From: Leptobrachium leishanense
Taxonomy: Eukaryota > Chordata > Amphibia > Anura > Megophryidae
Direction: 5' to 3'
Assembly (NCBI GenBank): GCA_009667805.1
Contig: CM019063.1
Location: 355,780,942-355,844,941, forward strand
Length of the DNA stretch: 64,000 nt
Part shown: piece by piece, positions 47,978-59,025 of the stretch
How the letters are laid out: the number at the start of each line of letters is the position of its first letter
Position numbering within the stretch: the first letter of the stretch is position 1
The notes under the pieces: generated by a model
Databases searched by the model: none
What the model saw: the letters and a program-made list of their open reading frames with translations, nothing else
Told to the model about the DNA's origin: nothing
Position numbers and translations under genes: made by a program

Positions 47978-50900
47978 TCATGGTTCAACAGATTCGGGAG
48001 TGGTTATACCCCGGGGGGTGGTCTCCGCACGGGGACCAAGGGAAGAGGTCCGGTCTGCGTTGTCTCTAGGTAAGAGACGTTGGCGGAACGCAGAAGAAGT
48101 GCGGAACCTGTCCCAATAGTACCATTTCGTTAGATGTTCTGGGTTCTGGTTCTCAGACTGTCGTGCCGCTAGGTCATCGACTGTCCGCAAATGCTCAACT
48201 GCTTCTGCCCAGTCCCTAATGGAGGGAATCGCTAAAGATCGCCAGTGAGCTGGGATGAGGCGTCTCGCGGCTAAAATAAGGTGGAGCGCCACCGAATTAC
48301 GTAGGGCATTTTGCATGCCAGGTAGATGTAAAAGAAGGTACACCTCTGGTGTAAAGGGTAGGATGAGATCCGTGACCTCTGCCACCACCTCCCCTATCAT
48401 ACGCCAGTACGGTGTAATTTTTGTGCAGGACCACCATACATGTAAGTAAGTTCCAGTTTGCAATCCGCAGCGCCAGCAAATGGAGTCACATGAGAGCGAG
48501 AAATGAGCAGTTTGATGAGGAGTGTACCAAAACGTCAATAGTTTATATGAAGTCTCAGTCACCTTAAACGCTCGGGAGCCGTACAGTGTAAGGTACAAGG
48601 TCTTGTACCAAGTTTCAGGGGTAAACTCAAGTCTCAAAATCGTTTCCCATCGTCCACATAGAGGTGGTAGTGAAGTATCGTTTTTTTGGAGTAGGGCATA
48701 GATGGTTGAAATGCTCCTTGATAGTGGCAAGGCCAATCTACAGAAATTCTCGAAGGGTGTAAGTTGGCGCAGAGGGCGAAAACCCCTCGGGAGCGAGTTC
48801 ACGAAATGGCGCAGTCTGTGGAGAGCAAAGTGTTCTCCGAAGGATAGTTCGGTCGTGTCTTCACTACGTCCTGGTAATCCTACTACATCGTCTTGGAGTA
48901 CTTGGAATAGGAATAGTCTGGATCCGTCTGTAAATCTTCTTATTAGTTTAGTCTCCAGTCCTGGAGAGAATTCCGGGTGGTGCTGAAGAGGTATGAGTGG
49001 CGATAAGGAGGGAGAGAGGCCAAAAAGGCCCCTGATCCTCCACCACACCGAAAGGGTGTCCCCATACAGACTAGAGGGAGGCAACTCATGTCTCAGAAGT
49101 TGCATGGGTAGCCACGGCGCTGTCCAGAGTGGTCTGCGTGCCTGTTGCTCCTCCAGGTCTAACCATAGTTTGTCCGATTTCTCTGTCATCCAATCCAGCA
49201 GCGTGTCAGTTGTGCTGCGTAGAAATAGAGTTTTGCGTCTGGGAGTGCCAGTCCGCCCTCCAGTCGAGGACGACGACGAAGGTGTATTTTGACCCTCGGG
49301 CGACCTTTAGGCCATATAAATGCGAGGAAGATAGAGTCAAGTTCCTTAAAAAACGAACGCGGTAGTAATATGGGAAGTGCTTGTAATGTGTATAGAAGAC
49401 GGGGCATCACGTTCATCTTAAGTATGCTGACTCTGCCTAACCACGAAATGGGGAGGTGAGTCCATGAGGACAGGTTTAAGCGGAAGTCCTGTAACAATTG
49501 TCCATAATTGTGTTTATATGTACCTTCCTGAGTGTGCGATATCCAGATACCTAAGTATTTCAGCCGGGATGTGCACCACTGGAAGGGAAAGCGAGATCGG
49601 ACGAAAGAAACGTCCGTTGTAGACATATCAAGACTCAGCATGTTGGATTTGTCGTTATTGATTTTATAGCCGGACAATTCCCCAAAGATCTTAAAGTGTT
49701 CTAAAAGATGCGGCATGGAAGTTTGCGGGTGCGGAAGAAGGAACAGCAGATCATCTGCGTATGCCGATACTTTGTGTGTGTGTTTCACGCCCTGTATGCC
49801 TTGAATTCTATCATCTCGTCGAATAGCTTCTAAGAAGGGCTCCAGGAATAGGGCAAATAGGAGAGGAGACAGGGGGCAGCCCTGTCTAGTCCCATTAGAA
49901 ATAGGGAAGGACACCGACAAGGCTCCGTTGACCCTAACTCGTGCCGTGGGAGAGTCATATAGGGAACGTATCCAGTGCAAAAAGTGTGCGGGGAGACCGA
50001 AAGCTTCCAATGTCTGGAAAAGGAAAGGCCAGCCAACCCTATCGAAAGCCTTCTCTGCGTCCGTAGACAGCAGGAGAAGGCCTTGCCCCCTTCCTGAGGA
50101 CAGCGCAATAGCGTTCAGGACTCTCGACGTCGCGTCTCTCGCTTCTCTGCCTGGGACAAAACCCACCTGGTCAGCTCTAATCAGGGTCGGTAAGAGGTTT
50201 TTAAGTCTGTCAGCAAGGATCCTGGCCAAGATCTTAACATCACCGTTTAAGAGTGAGATGGGTCTAAAATGTTTGCACTCCGTTAAGTCTTTATCCGGCT
50301 TAGGGATCACTGCAATGGTGGCAGCCAGCGCGTGGTGGGAAACTTTTGAGCCTTCTCGTGTCGCGTTGAACATTCGAAGCATAGGGGAGGAAAGAGTTTT
50401 AGCAAAAGTTTTATAATATTCGGCTGGAAAGCCATCCGGCCCAGGGCATTTATTATTCTTAATGCGTTTAAGTGTCACCGCAAGTTCCTCCTGGAGGATG
50501 GGATCCTCCAAGGACGCAGTCTGGGCCTCCGTGAGGCGACGAGCCACATTGTCCTTCAAATAATCAGCGATGCGAGGCAAGAGATCTGGGGGTGGCGTCT
50601 CATCCCTACCATTATACAGGTCTGTGTAGTAGCGGACAAATTACTGTAGTATTTCGTCAGGTCTGGCAGTCAGGGTGTTATCTCTAAGTCTAACATGTGG
50701 TACATAGGATTGTTCTTGGCGTTTGCGCAGGAGTCTCGCCAGCAATCGGCCTGGCTTATTCTCCTGAAGAGCAAAAAAGGCACGTGTTTTGACTGCCTTA
50801 AATCGAATGTCTGCCTGTAGCAAGTCATTAAGTCGTTTTCTGCTGTCAAGAAGTTGTTGATACAGTAGTGCTGACTGATCAGTCTTGTGAGAGGTTTCCA

Positions 50901-51876
50901 GGATTTGTATCTCGTCCAGCAGAGAAGTGATTTCAGTCTTTCTGTCTCGCTTTCGAGCAGTCGCTTTCGCGATGATCAGGCCCCGTATTGTGGCTTTGTG
51001 GGCTTCCCAGATCGTATGGGGTGAGACCTCAGGGGTGGTGTTGATCTCAAAATACTGTTTGACTGCCTCGTCTATCTCAGCTCGGAGCATTGGGTCCGTG
51101 AGGAGAGATGTGTTAAGGCACCATGTGTGTTCTCGCGGTCTGTAAAGAGGGGAGGTCAGGGTCATGACTACTGGTGCGTGGTCTGACCACGTTTGTGTAC
51201 TGATATATGTGTTGGTCACCATATGCAATTGATGTTGAGGGAGAAAGAAAAGATCGAGTCTGGAATAGCTTTGGTGGACCCCCGAGAAATACGTATAATC
51301 TCTCTCGTTGGCGTGGTATGCTCGCCATACATCTACCAATCTATATGAGTGAAGGGACCTTTTGATATGTCGAAGAATGTTAGGAGGGATCGAAGAGGAT
51401 CCCCGTGATGTGTCTATTTTAGGGTCTAAGGACACATTAAAGTCGCCAGCGAGGATCAGAACCCCCTCCTGAAAAACGTCGAGCTGGCGTAGGACAGAGG
51501 CTATACATTTATGTAGGCGCGTATTCGATATGTAAGCAGATGCAAAGGTGTATGTTGTGCCCGCTCTGGTGCCCTTCAGGAAAAGGAAGCGGCCGTGGGG
51601 GTCGGTAATTAGACCTGTTTGTGTAAATGGGACGTCTCGCGCTATGAGGATGGCGGCTCCTCTGGATTTTGAGTCCGTGTAATTACTAAAATACCCCACT
51701 GGGAATTGTTTGTCTTGGAGGGTTGGTCCGTCTCGATCACGGAAGTGCGTTTCCTGGATAAATGCGATAGAAGCACGGTGGGCATAGAGCTCTCGAAGTA
51801 GTCTGGAGCGTTTTTCAGGGGTGTTAAGGCCCCTAGCGTTGTAAGAGACTATGCGGAGCTGTTTATTGGCAAACAT
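47978..51876 (-). pseudogene. L1 ORF2 (endonuclease, RT, Cys-rich C terminus), two lesions
   Basis: From the ATG at 51876 (MFANKQLRIVSYNARG). APE endonuclease: NARGL, FIQETH, LAGDFN, SRLDLFF, WSDHAPV. RT from about 50580: KCPGPDGFPAEYYK, VIPKPDKD, RPISLLNGDVK, STDAEKAFDRV, GTRQGCPLSPLLF and catalytic SAYADDLLF near 49770. The C terminus has the L1 zinc-like motif CWRCGLQTGTYLH...WWSC near 48470. One TAA at 50641-50643 and one shift near 49188 break an otherwise open frame. The protein nicks target DNA and reverse transcribes in cis. Confidence 0.92.
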
Positions 51877-51903
51877 CTCAACGTCCCCTCGTGGGTTGCC
51901 CAA

Positions 51904-53465
51904 AAGGGGAGAGGGGGAAGTAAAAAAAAAAAGGGGGGGTTATGTGTAGAAGGAGGAACAGGGAAAGACAGAGAGATAATATAAATGCAATAGGTGCAAG
52001 AAAAAAGAGACAAGAGCTATAGAAGAGGGTGTGAGTGAGCGTAATCTAAGATATGAGACCAAAAGACGTCAGAGGGAGAAGAGTAAGCACCTCTTCCTCC
52101 CGCTCAGGAACTGCGACGTCAGAATCTCAGGGGGGTGAAAAAGAAATAGTAGTTGGGAGATAAGTAGAAATATATGAACCAGAGTGAGTCCCCAACCAGT
52201 GCCACCCGTCAGTGACATCGCAGAATATATTGAACCATGAGGAAGTATTATACATGGGAGATAAACATTCTCATCAAGGGAGAGGAGGGGAAGATAACCG
52301 GGTTTACATATTATTATCAGAAAAACGATATCGTGACAAGGTCGGAGACCAGTACTATCCCACAATCCACCTGGAATATCCAGCTTTGTTCATAATCATA
52401 CATTCGTTCTCGTCGATAACCATAGATACAAATGTGAGTCAGTATGAGAGAAGCCAAGTAAGTGAAGTAGGGTCACTACCCTCGGCCCCTGTCCATCCCT
52501 CGTGGCTTTTTTTTTCCCCTTTCCCTTCCCCCACCCACCCCCCCTCCCTCCCCACCTCCTTCCTCCTTTTTCTTCTTTCCCGTTTCCCCCCTTTCTCCTT
52601 CCCTCTCTATATCCCAGTCATCCTGTTTCCTCCCGTCTCCCCCCCTCCCCCCCTCTGTCGACCCCTTCCACCTGACATCCCCTTGCCGCGATCCCTCCGT
52701 CCTGTCCAGAGCGGTGTTCCAGTTTGTGCATACCATAGGCTAATGTAGGTACTAGGTACAGGTATATAATTTTTTTTTTATTATATATATATATATTTTT
52801 TTTAATATATAATCCCCTCCCTTTTCCTCCTAACTCCCTTCCCCCCTCCCCTCCCCTCCCTCCGACATCGCGACCCCCCTACCATCATCTCCCGTCCCAT
52901 TCTTCTCTGTCCCTTCCCTCCTACCCCTTCCGTGTTCTCCCCCCGCCATACCGTCCCGCCCTCCCTCCCCAAACCTGTTGAGTAGCCGCTCTGTGCTACG
53001 TGTAGTGTGTTCTGTCCTTGAGCGGTGGTGGGATGAGAACACCACGTCTTCTGTGTTGATGCTTGTGTCGGAAGTAGCGCATAAAGTCAGAGTTAAAATA
53101 AGGTGTTGCAATGTTCCGGCGCTAGTGTTGTAGTCGTTCAGAGAGGTCACGGCATGAGGCGAGAAGAAGTCGTAGTCCTAAAGAAGAAGGGGGGCCACAA
53201 CAATGGCCCTCTCACTGTATCGAAAATAAAGCGTGGTTATAGTAGTAGGTACTTGATCTGACAATAGGTCCCTTCAGTCAGGTAAGGCCACCAAAGGCCA
53301 AGAGTTAGTATTGAAAAGTGTGTCGTAGGGTAGTGTTAGGACAACGTCTCATCAAATAAAGGACGAGGTGAAATCTCGTGACAGGTGGTGGATTCCGGGA
53401 AGCCCAGCCCCAAAAACCAAGTCATGTGCGGTGCATTACTGGTCAGGTGCGGCGTCGAGTTCCAT
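51904..53465 (-). other. L1 inter-ORF spacer, G-rich on sense strand
   Basis: No conserved frame. On plus it is strongly C/T-rich at 52490-52700 and 52810-52990, so the L1 RNA would be purine-rich with many G runs (possible quadruplexes). A (TA)n stretch is at 52770-52800. Most L1 elements have far shorter spacers. Confidence 0.7.
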
Positions 53466-54482
53466 CTATTCCCGGAGGCGTCTTCTATTGCCCTGTCGCT
53501 GTAGGAGTGGTGCGGAGTCGCCATCCGGAAAGCCCCAGGATTGTAGCAGCATGGGCTCCCAGTTTTCTAAGTGGAGTGTGGGGAGGCCCACTGCCTCCAG
53601 GAACCCAGGGAGGTCACCGCAACCACGCAGAGTAATGGGCCGGTTTTGAATTGACACAATGAGAGCCATTGGGAAGCCCCATCGATAGGGGATCTGCACC
53701 TCTCGGAGAGCCGTTGTGATAGGTTTAAGAGCATGTCTGGCCTGTAGAGTGAAGCGGGATAGGGCCTGGTATAAGGAGATCTCAGACCCCTCAAAAAGCC
53801 AAACACGGGAGGAGCGCGCCGATAATAAAACTTCCTCTTTCAATGTAAAGTCAGTAAGATGGCATAGTACATCTCTCGGAGGGTCGTTTGGTTTTCTAGG
53901 AAACCGGCCACGGTCCCTGTGTGCTCTGTCCACGTGTTGGAGAGTGATTCGGGGGCCTCGCAGAATATGATTAAAGAGTCGCACAATAAAGCCACGGAGG
54001 TCTAGGGCAGAGTCTGCTACCCCTCGTATGCAGACATTTTGTCTCCTCGATCTATTTTCAAGATCATCAATCTTGCGCGCCACTGCGTATAGCTGGTCCG
54101 GGGTTCCTGCCTGAGTTGTGCAAGCTGCGGCGGCTGGTCTCGCTGCGGCCTCCTCCAGCTGCGCCACGCGGTCCGACACTGCCGCCATTTCTGCACGTAC
54201 CTCCGTAATGTCCTTGCGGAGGTCTTCCCGGACTGCTCCGATGAGGTGCTGTATGTCCTCTCGCGTTGGGAAGGCAGCCACCATCTCCTCGATCCGGCGT
54301 GTTCTGGCATCACTATCCAGCCAGGATTCCTCCGAGTCGGCCTGGGAAGGTGGGGCCGCCATGTCCGGCTCCGCGGCTCTCTCTCGTGGGGCGCGTAAAT
54401 AGCGGTCCATAGTCCCCGACGAAGGTTGTCTCGGGGTGTCGGGGAGAGCCGGGTCCTCCGTCCTTCTTCTCATCTTCCCCAT
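53466..54482 (-). CDS. L1 ORF1 protein, intact frame
   Basis: 338 codons from the ATG at 54482 (MGKMRRRTEDPALPDTP). An acidic, disordered N terminus is followed by a coiled coil at residues about 60-118 (RRIEEMVAAFPTRED, VRAEMAAVSDRVAQLEEAA). The RNA-recognition domain begins KIDDLENRSRRQNVCIRGV, and a basic C-terminal domain (VDRAHR, QARHALKPITTAL) follows. ORF1p trimerises and coats L1 RNA as chaperone. No stop or shift is seen. Confidence 0.92.
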   Translation of the reverse strand: MGKMRRRTEDPALPDTPRQPSSGTMDRYLRAPRERAAEPDMAAPPSQADSEESWLDSDARTRRIEEMVAAFPTREDIQHLIGAVREDLRKDITEVRAEMAAVSDRVAQLEEAAARPAAAACTTQAGTPDQLYAVARKIDDLENRSRRQNVCIRGVADSALDLRGFIVRLFNHILRGPRITLQHVDRAHRDRGRFPRKPNDPPRDVLCHLTDFTLKEEVLLSARSSRVWLFEGSEISLYQALSRFTLQARHALKPITTALREVQIPYRWGFPMALIVSIQNRPITLRGCGDLPGFLEAVGLPTLHLENWEPMLLQSWGFPDGDSAPLLQRQGNRRRLRE

Positions 54483-54590
54483 GGTTCAAAGGGCTGTTTA
54501 ATAAAGCGTGTTTCGGGCGGTCTGGTCGGGAGCTACAGGGTTATGTGGCCATCTTCTTTCAGCGCTAGACCACGCCCCGGGTCTACTCTT

Positions 54591-55565
54591 CAACAAAAAA
54601 TCTATCTATAAAAAAAGAAACACTGACAAAAAAAACAAAAACAACAGGGGTTTAATGAACTAACTTTAAACTTGTGTGCTTGAATTTTTAGATCTAATCA
54701 AAACTTAGCGGGTATCCCAGCTTCGACAAGTTCACCTTCAGAAACGTCATTTGCTCTAACAGCTGGGGTGATAATTGGGAGCGCTGAGGGCAGAGAATAT
54801 TCCCCGTGATGGAGAAAATCCGCTCACTCTGGACAGTGTGGAGGAGGAAGGAGTGTAATGCTTTCTTCTTTACCGCATCAGCGGCACAAAGCTGAGCACG
54901 TTTGGTTTTTATTGCCCCTGAACTTGTTGGCTGCTTCTGTTTTTGTACATTGGGCTGCCACCAATGCCCAGTCAAGGAAAGGAAGGCATGCTGGCCACCT
55001 GGAACACTCCATAAATCAGTGGTGAAGTGCACTGATCATCCAGCAGCCTTCCCCAGCTCCTCCTTCAAACTCCAACGCAGGACCGGTACATAGCAGGCAC
55101 TACAGAGCGACTAAATGTAGTGCGTGAAGGCACTTGATATTGAAGTGATTGAGCCTGCATGAGGCGCTTGAAAGACTCACCAGCTATCAATTTAAAAGAA
55201 GCACCCCCAACAGCTATGAACTCTCCAATGAGTCTGGTGATTTTTCGGGTCTGCTGGTTCAACATTCCCCTGGGCTGAAACCCACCAAATTGTTCCATAG
55301 TGGGCTGTGTGGAGGATGGCGGTTTGATCAGACTTTTACCAGCTGCTGCAGCAGTGGTGGTGTGTGTGGCACTGGTGGTGGGGGTAGGCGAAGTAGATTC
55401 CCTAGTAGTGCTAGGTGGAGGAGAAAAAACTTCTCGCTGGTGAAGGATCTTGTTTAGAGGCAGGTTCTTCATCCGATTCCACACGCTGAACCTGGTCTGT
55501 GCATTCTGATGTAATAGTAGTACTTTCAGTTTCTCCTTGTAACCCTGTTTAGTTTTTCTAAACAT
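54591..55565 (-). pseudogene. internally deleted hAT transposase
   Basis: On minus from the ATG at 55565 (MFRKTKQGYKEKL). The hAT segment LMQAQSLQYQVPSRTTFSRSVVPAMY leads, after a shift near 55075, into HFTTDLWSVPGGQHAFLSLTGHWW. The frame then jumps to the C-terminal dimerisation motif SERIFSITGNILCPQRSQLSPQLLEQMTFLK and ends SFD at 54694. The catalytic middle is missing, so this is a deletion derivative. 54591-54690 is AT-rich 3' sequence. Confidence 0.75.
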
Positions 55566-55658
55566 GGCAGGGATAGTGGTGGTGGAGGCACTGGTGACGG
55601 GAGCACTAATTTTGACTTTGCTGGTAATATTAGTAATAAAGTCTACGTTAGACAGAGA

Positions 55659-56357
55659 GGGCTATATTACAATCTTCGCGCAAAGCGAAAATCTTTGCAC
55701 CAAGCGTAAAAGTTTTCCGCAAGCAAATCTCCGCTGGTATTACAATCCTCGCGCGTCTTTTCATCCGCCGATCAATAACGCGCGCAAACAGGATGCGCCC
55801 AAATGCTCGTGCAGTACGGTCGAGCGCAAAAATCAGTGATTCAGCCAATCAAAATTAAGAACCACAATTATCTCACGCTAAGAAATTGCACTTGCCACAG
55901 TCAATCTGAGCATATATGCTGCAAAAATAATACATGCACACACAACTTCTCCATTTTATTGGTTTGGTATGAGTTGAATGGGCAACTTTACTTTGCTGTA
56001 TTATTTTTTATGGGCTAGTGTATTTGGTTTTGGCCAGGTTGTTCAGATTTGCCATTAACACCAGCTTTTAGGAGTTGCTAAAATTATGCGCGCAACGGCA
56101 TTGCAGTAATTACCGCAAAATAGATTGTAATACCATCCTCGTACCAGTGCACATTCGCATTTGCGCTCACAATGTTAAGTATAGGATGTGCGAAGTAACC
56201 TCGCGCAGGGTTTGCGCAGGTTCACCCGCGGTAGATGATTGCACGCGTTTGTTGCGCTGACTATGTAATACGGGATTCGGCACAAATGGATTTACCCCTC
56301 GCGTTAATGTTTTTTTGCACCAGCGCAAACGTTTGCGTGAAGATTGTAATTTAGCCC
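55659..56357. mobile_element. MITE of unknown superfamily, copy 1
   Basis: 699 bp with inverted ends GGGCTATATTACAATCTTCG / GAAGATTGTAATTTAGCCC, flanked by AGAGA (55654-55658, 56358-56362). Rich in GCGCAAA-type motifs. Related in reverse to 61047-61740. No coding capacity. Confidence 0.65.
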
Positions 56358-56362
56358 AGAGA

Positions 56363-56926
56363 CAGGTGACATTGGTGATGATGACGAGCTTTCAGGGAAA
56401 AACAAAAGTGGGGAACAATCATGTTGATCATATGGTAAGTGGATAGGGAAGGGGAACCTTCAAAATGACTAAGGTTGTAAATCTTCTAGCTCTTCTAGAT
56501 CTAAATTTAAAGGAGATTTTATATTATAATCTTTGTGTGACAAAAAAAATTAATCACCAGCAGGAGATGTTGAGTCCTGCTGCTGGATTCCTTCTTCCTG
56601 ATGGCTACTGGAATAGACCACCAGTATCTCCCTCTTGGGTTATATCAAGTTCAACAGCAGCTCTATTGGCGGCGGTGGTGGTGGTGGCAATTTGTGATTG
56701 GCTAAAGAAATTTCCTCCTGATATTGCAGAAGCTCAGTCTTGGGCTGCTTAAATGAATGCTGACTTGCAAAACCCTTCACAGGTACTGCCACGCCTCTAG
56801 TATAAAACATCTTTGGGGTCATCACATTTGTTGTCGCTGTAGAAGTACTAGCTATAGCGGGGGTAGTTGTGCGTCCACAACTGGCGCTGGTTATTGTGCT
56901 GGTTTTCTTTGGAGGAAGTTCTTTAA
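56363..56926 (-). other. probable upstream part of the deleted hAT element
   Basis: AT-rich sequence with short minus-strand frames (for example 56640-56825 with a Pro run). No domain is recognised. Continuity with 54591-55565 is inferred from the MITE having split a common sequence at 55658/56358. Confidence 0.35.
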
Positions 56927-58035
56927 CCCTTTCGCTTCGGAGGACGCGCTCAGCGAGTCCACCCGCAGGTACTGTTGCGCATCCTCCCGGATTCCGGGCG
57001 ATCGCTGTGCCCTCCGGTGTGGGCTGACATCCTCGATGTTAGCCCAGCACCCAGGACCGTCGCCGGCACCATTAGATGTCATCACGGTGGCGCGATGACA
57101 TCTAATTCAGGTGCCCCCACGCATGTGCGGAGGAGCTGCCTGAAAGGGAGGGGGAAGTCCTCTCTCCCTCCCGATTGCCGGGGTCCGGCGGTGAAAGTCA
57201 GGCACCGTTTGGAAGGGCACAGCCTGCCCTTCCAAACCGTGCCTGCCTTTAACCCCTAGGGTGCCGGATCACGATTCGGCGCCGAATCGTGATCCTCTCC
57301 CGGAGATGGCCGACATCTTGCATGTCGGCCAAGCTTCCGGGAATGCCCCCTGACGCCAGTCCTGGAGTTAACCCCTAACTGCCACCAATGGTGGAGATAG
57401 GGGGTTCCAATGAACCCCCTATCTACTGATCCGTGGCAGCTAAGGGTTAATGTTTGGTACTGTTGGATCGGCCAGAGCATGGCGTTTCCAACGATACCAA
57501 ACATGACCATGTAACAAGTTTTTTTAAAAAAAATATATAAAAAAAATTATATAAAAAACAAACAAGTTTTTTTGGTTTGTTAATGCAGCAATATTGTTCC
57601 CATTTCAATTATAATGTGAACAATGATGCTGCACTAACGATTTTTGTATGCGGTGCGTTTGTTAAAAATCGTGTAATTTTCCCCCCCAAAAAAATGTAAC
57701 GAGACCCCATTTCTAATTTTTTTAACAAGCGCACCCCATACAAAATATAACCGCAATTGCTCGCATGTTAAAATGTGAAAAAAACACTTTACACATTGTA
57801 AATTATTGAAAATTCATATTTTATTGCATTTTTTGTTATAATATACAGACAGGACATGACGTATACATATAATAATGACATATTATGAATCTGCCAAGTC
57901 TGTCAAAAAGAACGATATATAATATGTCTGGGTCATATACTAAAATAAGCCTTCAAAACGCGTTTAAACAAGATGAGCGAAACAGGTAAAAATGAGCTTA
58001 GCACAGAGGCATGAAATGCCTCAGTATCGAAAGGG
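56927..58035. mobile_element. piggyBac-like MITE rich in hairpins
   Basis: 1109 bp between TTAA sites (56923-56926, 58036-58039). Ends CCCTTTCGCTTCGGAGG and, on the other strand, CCCTTTCGATACTGAGG. TTAA target and CCC ends fit piggyBac (Kolobok also uses TTAA). The interior has a train of hairpins at 57066-57505 and an AT-rich right half. No ORF of note. Confidence 0.72.
57266..57295. repeat. perfect 30-bp palindrome
   Basis: GGATCACGATTCGGC joined directly to its reverse complement, no spacer. It is one of at least five adjacent hairpins: TTAGATGTCATC/GATGACATCTAA at 57071-57104, GGCACGGTTTGGAAGGGC-type arms at 57200-57243, GGCCGACAT/ATGTCGGCC at 57307-57330, ATAGGGGGTT/AACCCCCTAT at 57397-57422. 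Confidence 0.92.
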
Positions 58036-58039
58036 TTAA

Positions 58040-58505
58040 ACTGCTGACATAGAATTGATAACTTTCTTGTCTGAGATAAATACCTCTCACTCTCAAGCTC
58101 AGACGCCCTGACTGTAGATGATGATGATGATGAAGTTGTAGTAGTTTTTTCACCTCTTTTTATGTTTGGAGAGTTGCTTTAGCTGACTACTAGTACTACT
58201 ACAACTGACTGATGTTCTGCTGGTTTTCACTCGGGTTTTAAATAGAGCTTGAGACACAGTGACAGCAGGAGGACTTCCAAGCTGTTTTGTTTTACTGCCT
58301 TTTGAAACAGCACGAGTCCTGCGAGAAGAACTAGTAGATAATGGGACCATACTTGAAATTATTGTTTTTGATGACCACTGCTTGAGTCCATGATTGAGGT
58401 TGATATTATGTTCTAAACAAATAAAAAATAATTCATGAATATTTGGTAATTTAATATTTGTATATATTACATAGGTCCAAAAAGGCAAAATAATTTGCAC
58501 CCTGT
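58040..58505 (-). other. Ser/Thr-rich frame, possibly hAT upstream exon
   Basis: Minus frame at 58150-58500 encodes a Ser/Lys-rich stretch (SSTSSQLKQLSKHKKR at its end). No family is recognised. It may be part of the deleted hAT element on either side of the piggyBac-like MITE. A (GT)n run follows at 58503-58516. Confidence 0.3.
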
Positions 58506-58516
58506 GTGTGTGTGTA

Positions 58517-58718
58517 TGTGCGCACTGGACGTTTGGGAACGCCGGTTAGAGGGAGTGGTGAGTATAGCGATGTTTATAAGTGTTGTGTATTTTTTTGTTG
58601 CATTTATGTCCTGATGAAAGCCCTGGGTCAGGGCTGAAACGTTGACGACTCTGGAATAAAACGTTTGGTTTGTTTACCATCCTGGAGTGCCGCCGTCCTC
58701 TCTTTAAAAATTGCCTGT
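58517..58718 (+). mobile_element. Penelope 3' terminal fragment
   Basis: Short plus-strand segment starting after a (GT)n run and ending near CCGTCCTCTCTTTAAAAATT. Identified by the hammerhead core and by the same order (ribozyme, GGAATAAAACG, end) as the PLE2 3' end. No coding sequence left. Confidence 0.5.
58607..58647 (+). ncRNA. Penelope-type hammerhead core
   Basis: CTGATGA 58611-58617; helix II AGCCCT/AGGGCT (619-624, 630-635), six pairs; GAAA 636-639; CGTT; helix I GTC (608-610) with GAC (644-646). Helix III A-C-G-T is self-complementary, as in PLE2. Confidence 0.65.
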
Positions 58719-58768
58719 CTCCTAGCTGATGAAGGTTCAACAAACCTGAAACAGTGCTGTCCTGGGAG
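58719..58768 (+). ncRNA. type I hammerhead ribozyme, copy B
   Basis: Helix I CTCCTAG (58719-58725) with CTGGGAG (58762-58768), seven pairs including one G-U; CTGATGA (726-732); helix II AGGTT/AACCT (733-737, 743-747) with a five-base loop; GAAA (748-751); helix III ACAG/CTGT (751-754, 757-760) with loop TG; cleavage after C58761. Every conserved core position is consensus. Confidence 0.9.
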
Positions 58769-59001
58769 TGGCTTTGACCAGTTGCATAACCTTATCTTTG
58801 CTACAAAGCCACAGGGTGACATAGCATTGCTTTTAGGGTTCTGTGTAATAACAGATCCAGGATGCATAAAAGTGAGACAGAGGTCATTTGCATATCCTAC
58901 CCAAAATTCCTTGCTGCATATGGGGAATGTGGCACAGGAGCTCTGGGATGCAGTTCTTTGAATTGCTATGATGTGCAGGTGGCTTCTGCAATATTAAACA
59001 A
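58719..59001 (+). mobile_element. hammerhead-headed short element, copy B
   Basis: Starts with a complete hammerhead, then a hairpin region (GTGGCTTT...AAAGCCAC, 58768-58825), ACAGATCCAGGATGCA, GGTCATTTGCATATCC, GGGGAATGTGGCACAGG and TGCAATATTAAACA. Helitron 2 enters after 59001. The (TA)n tail at 60081-60105 completes the order seen in copy A. No ORF. It is retroelement-like (5' ribozyme, simple-repeat tail); its own TSD is not identified. Confidence 0.75.
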
Positions 59002-59025
59002 TCTATACTATAATTGAGTAAGGCT

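Larger units (their letters stand above)
47436..54578 (-). mobile_element. full-length L1 retrotransposon
   Basis: Minus-strand L1 with ORF1 and ORF2, AATAAA just before a poly(A) tail (T run at 47436-47452), and the 12-bp duplication GGGTCTACTCTT (47424-47435, 54579-54590). The 5' end reads GGGGCGTGGTCTAGCGCTGA on minus. The 5' UTR is only about 95 nt. The space between the ORFs is about 1.6 kb and polypurine/G-rich on the sense strand; the 3' UTR sense strand is polypyrimidine. The clean TSD and few lesions indicate a recent copy. Confidence 0.93.

Noticed and set aside
58731..58745. Pol III B box in the hammerhead-headed element (GGTTCAACAAACC)
   Set aside because: Resembles GGTTCRANNCC only loosely, and is better explained as hammerhead helix II; copy A reads GGGTCCAACAAACCC.
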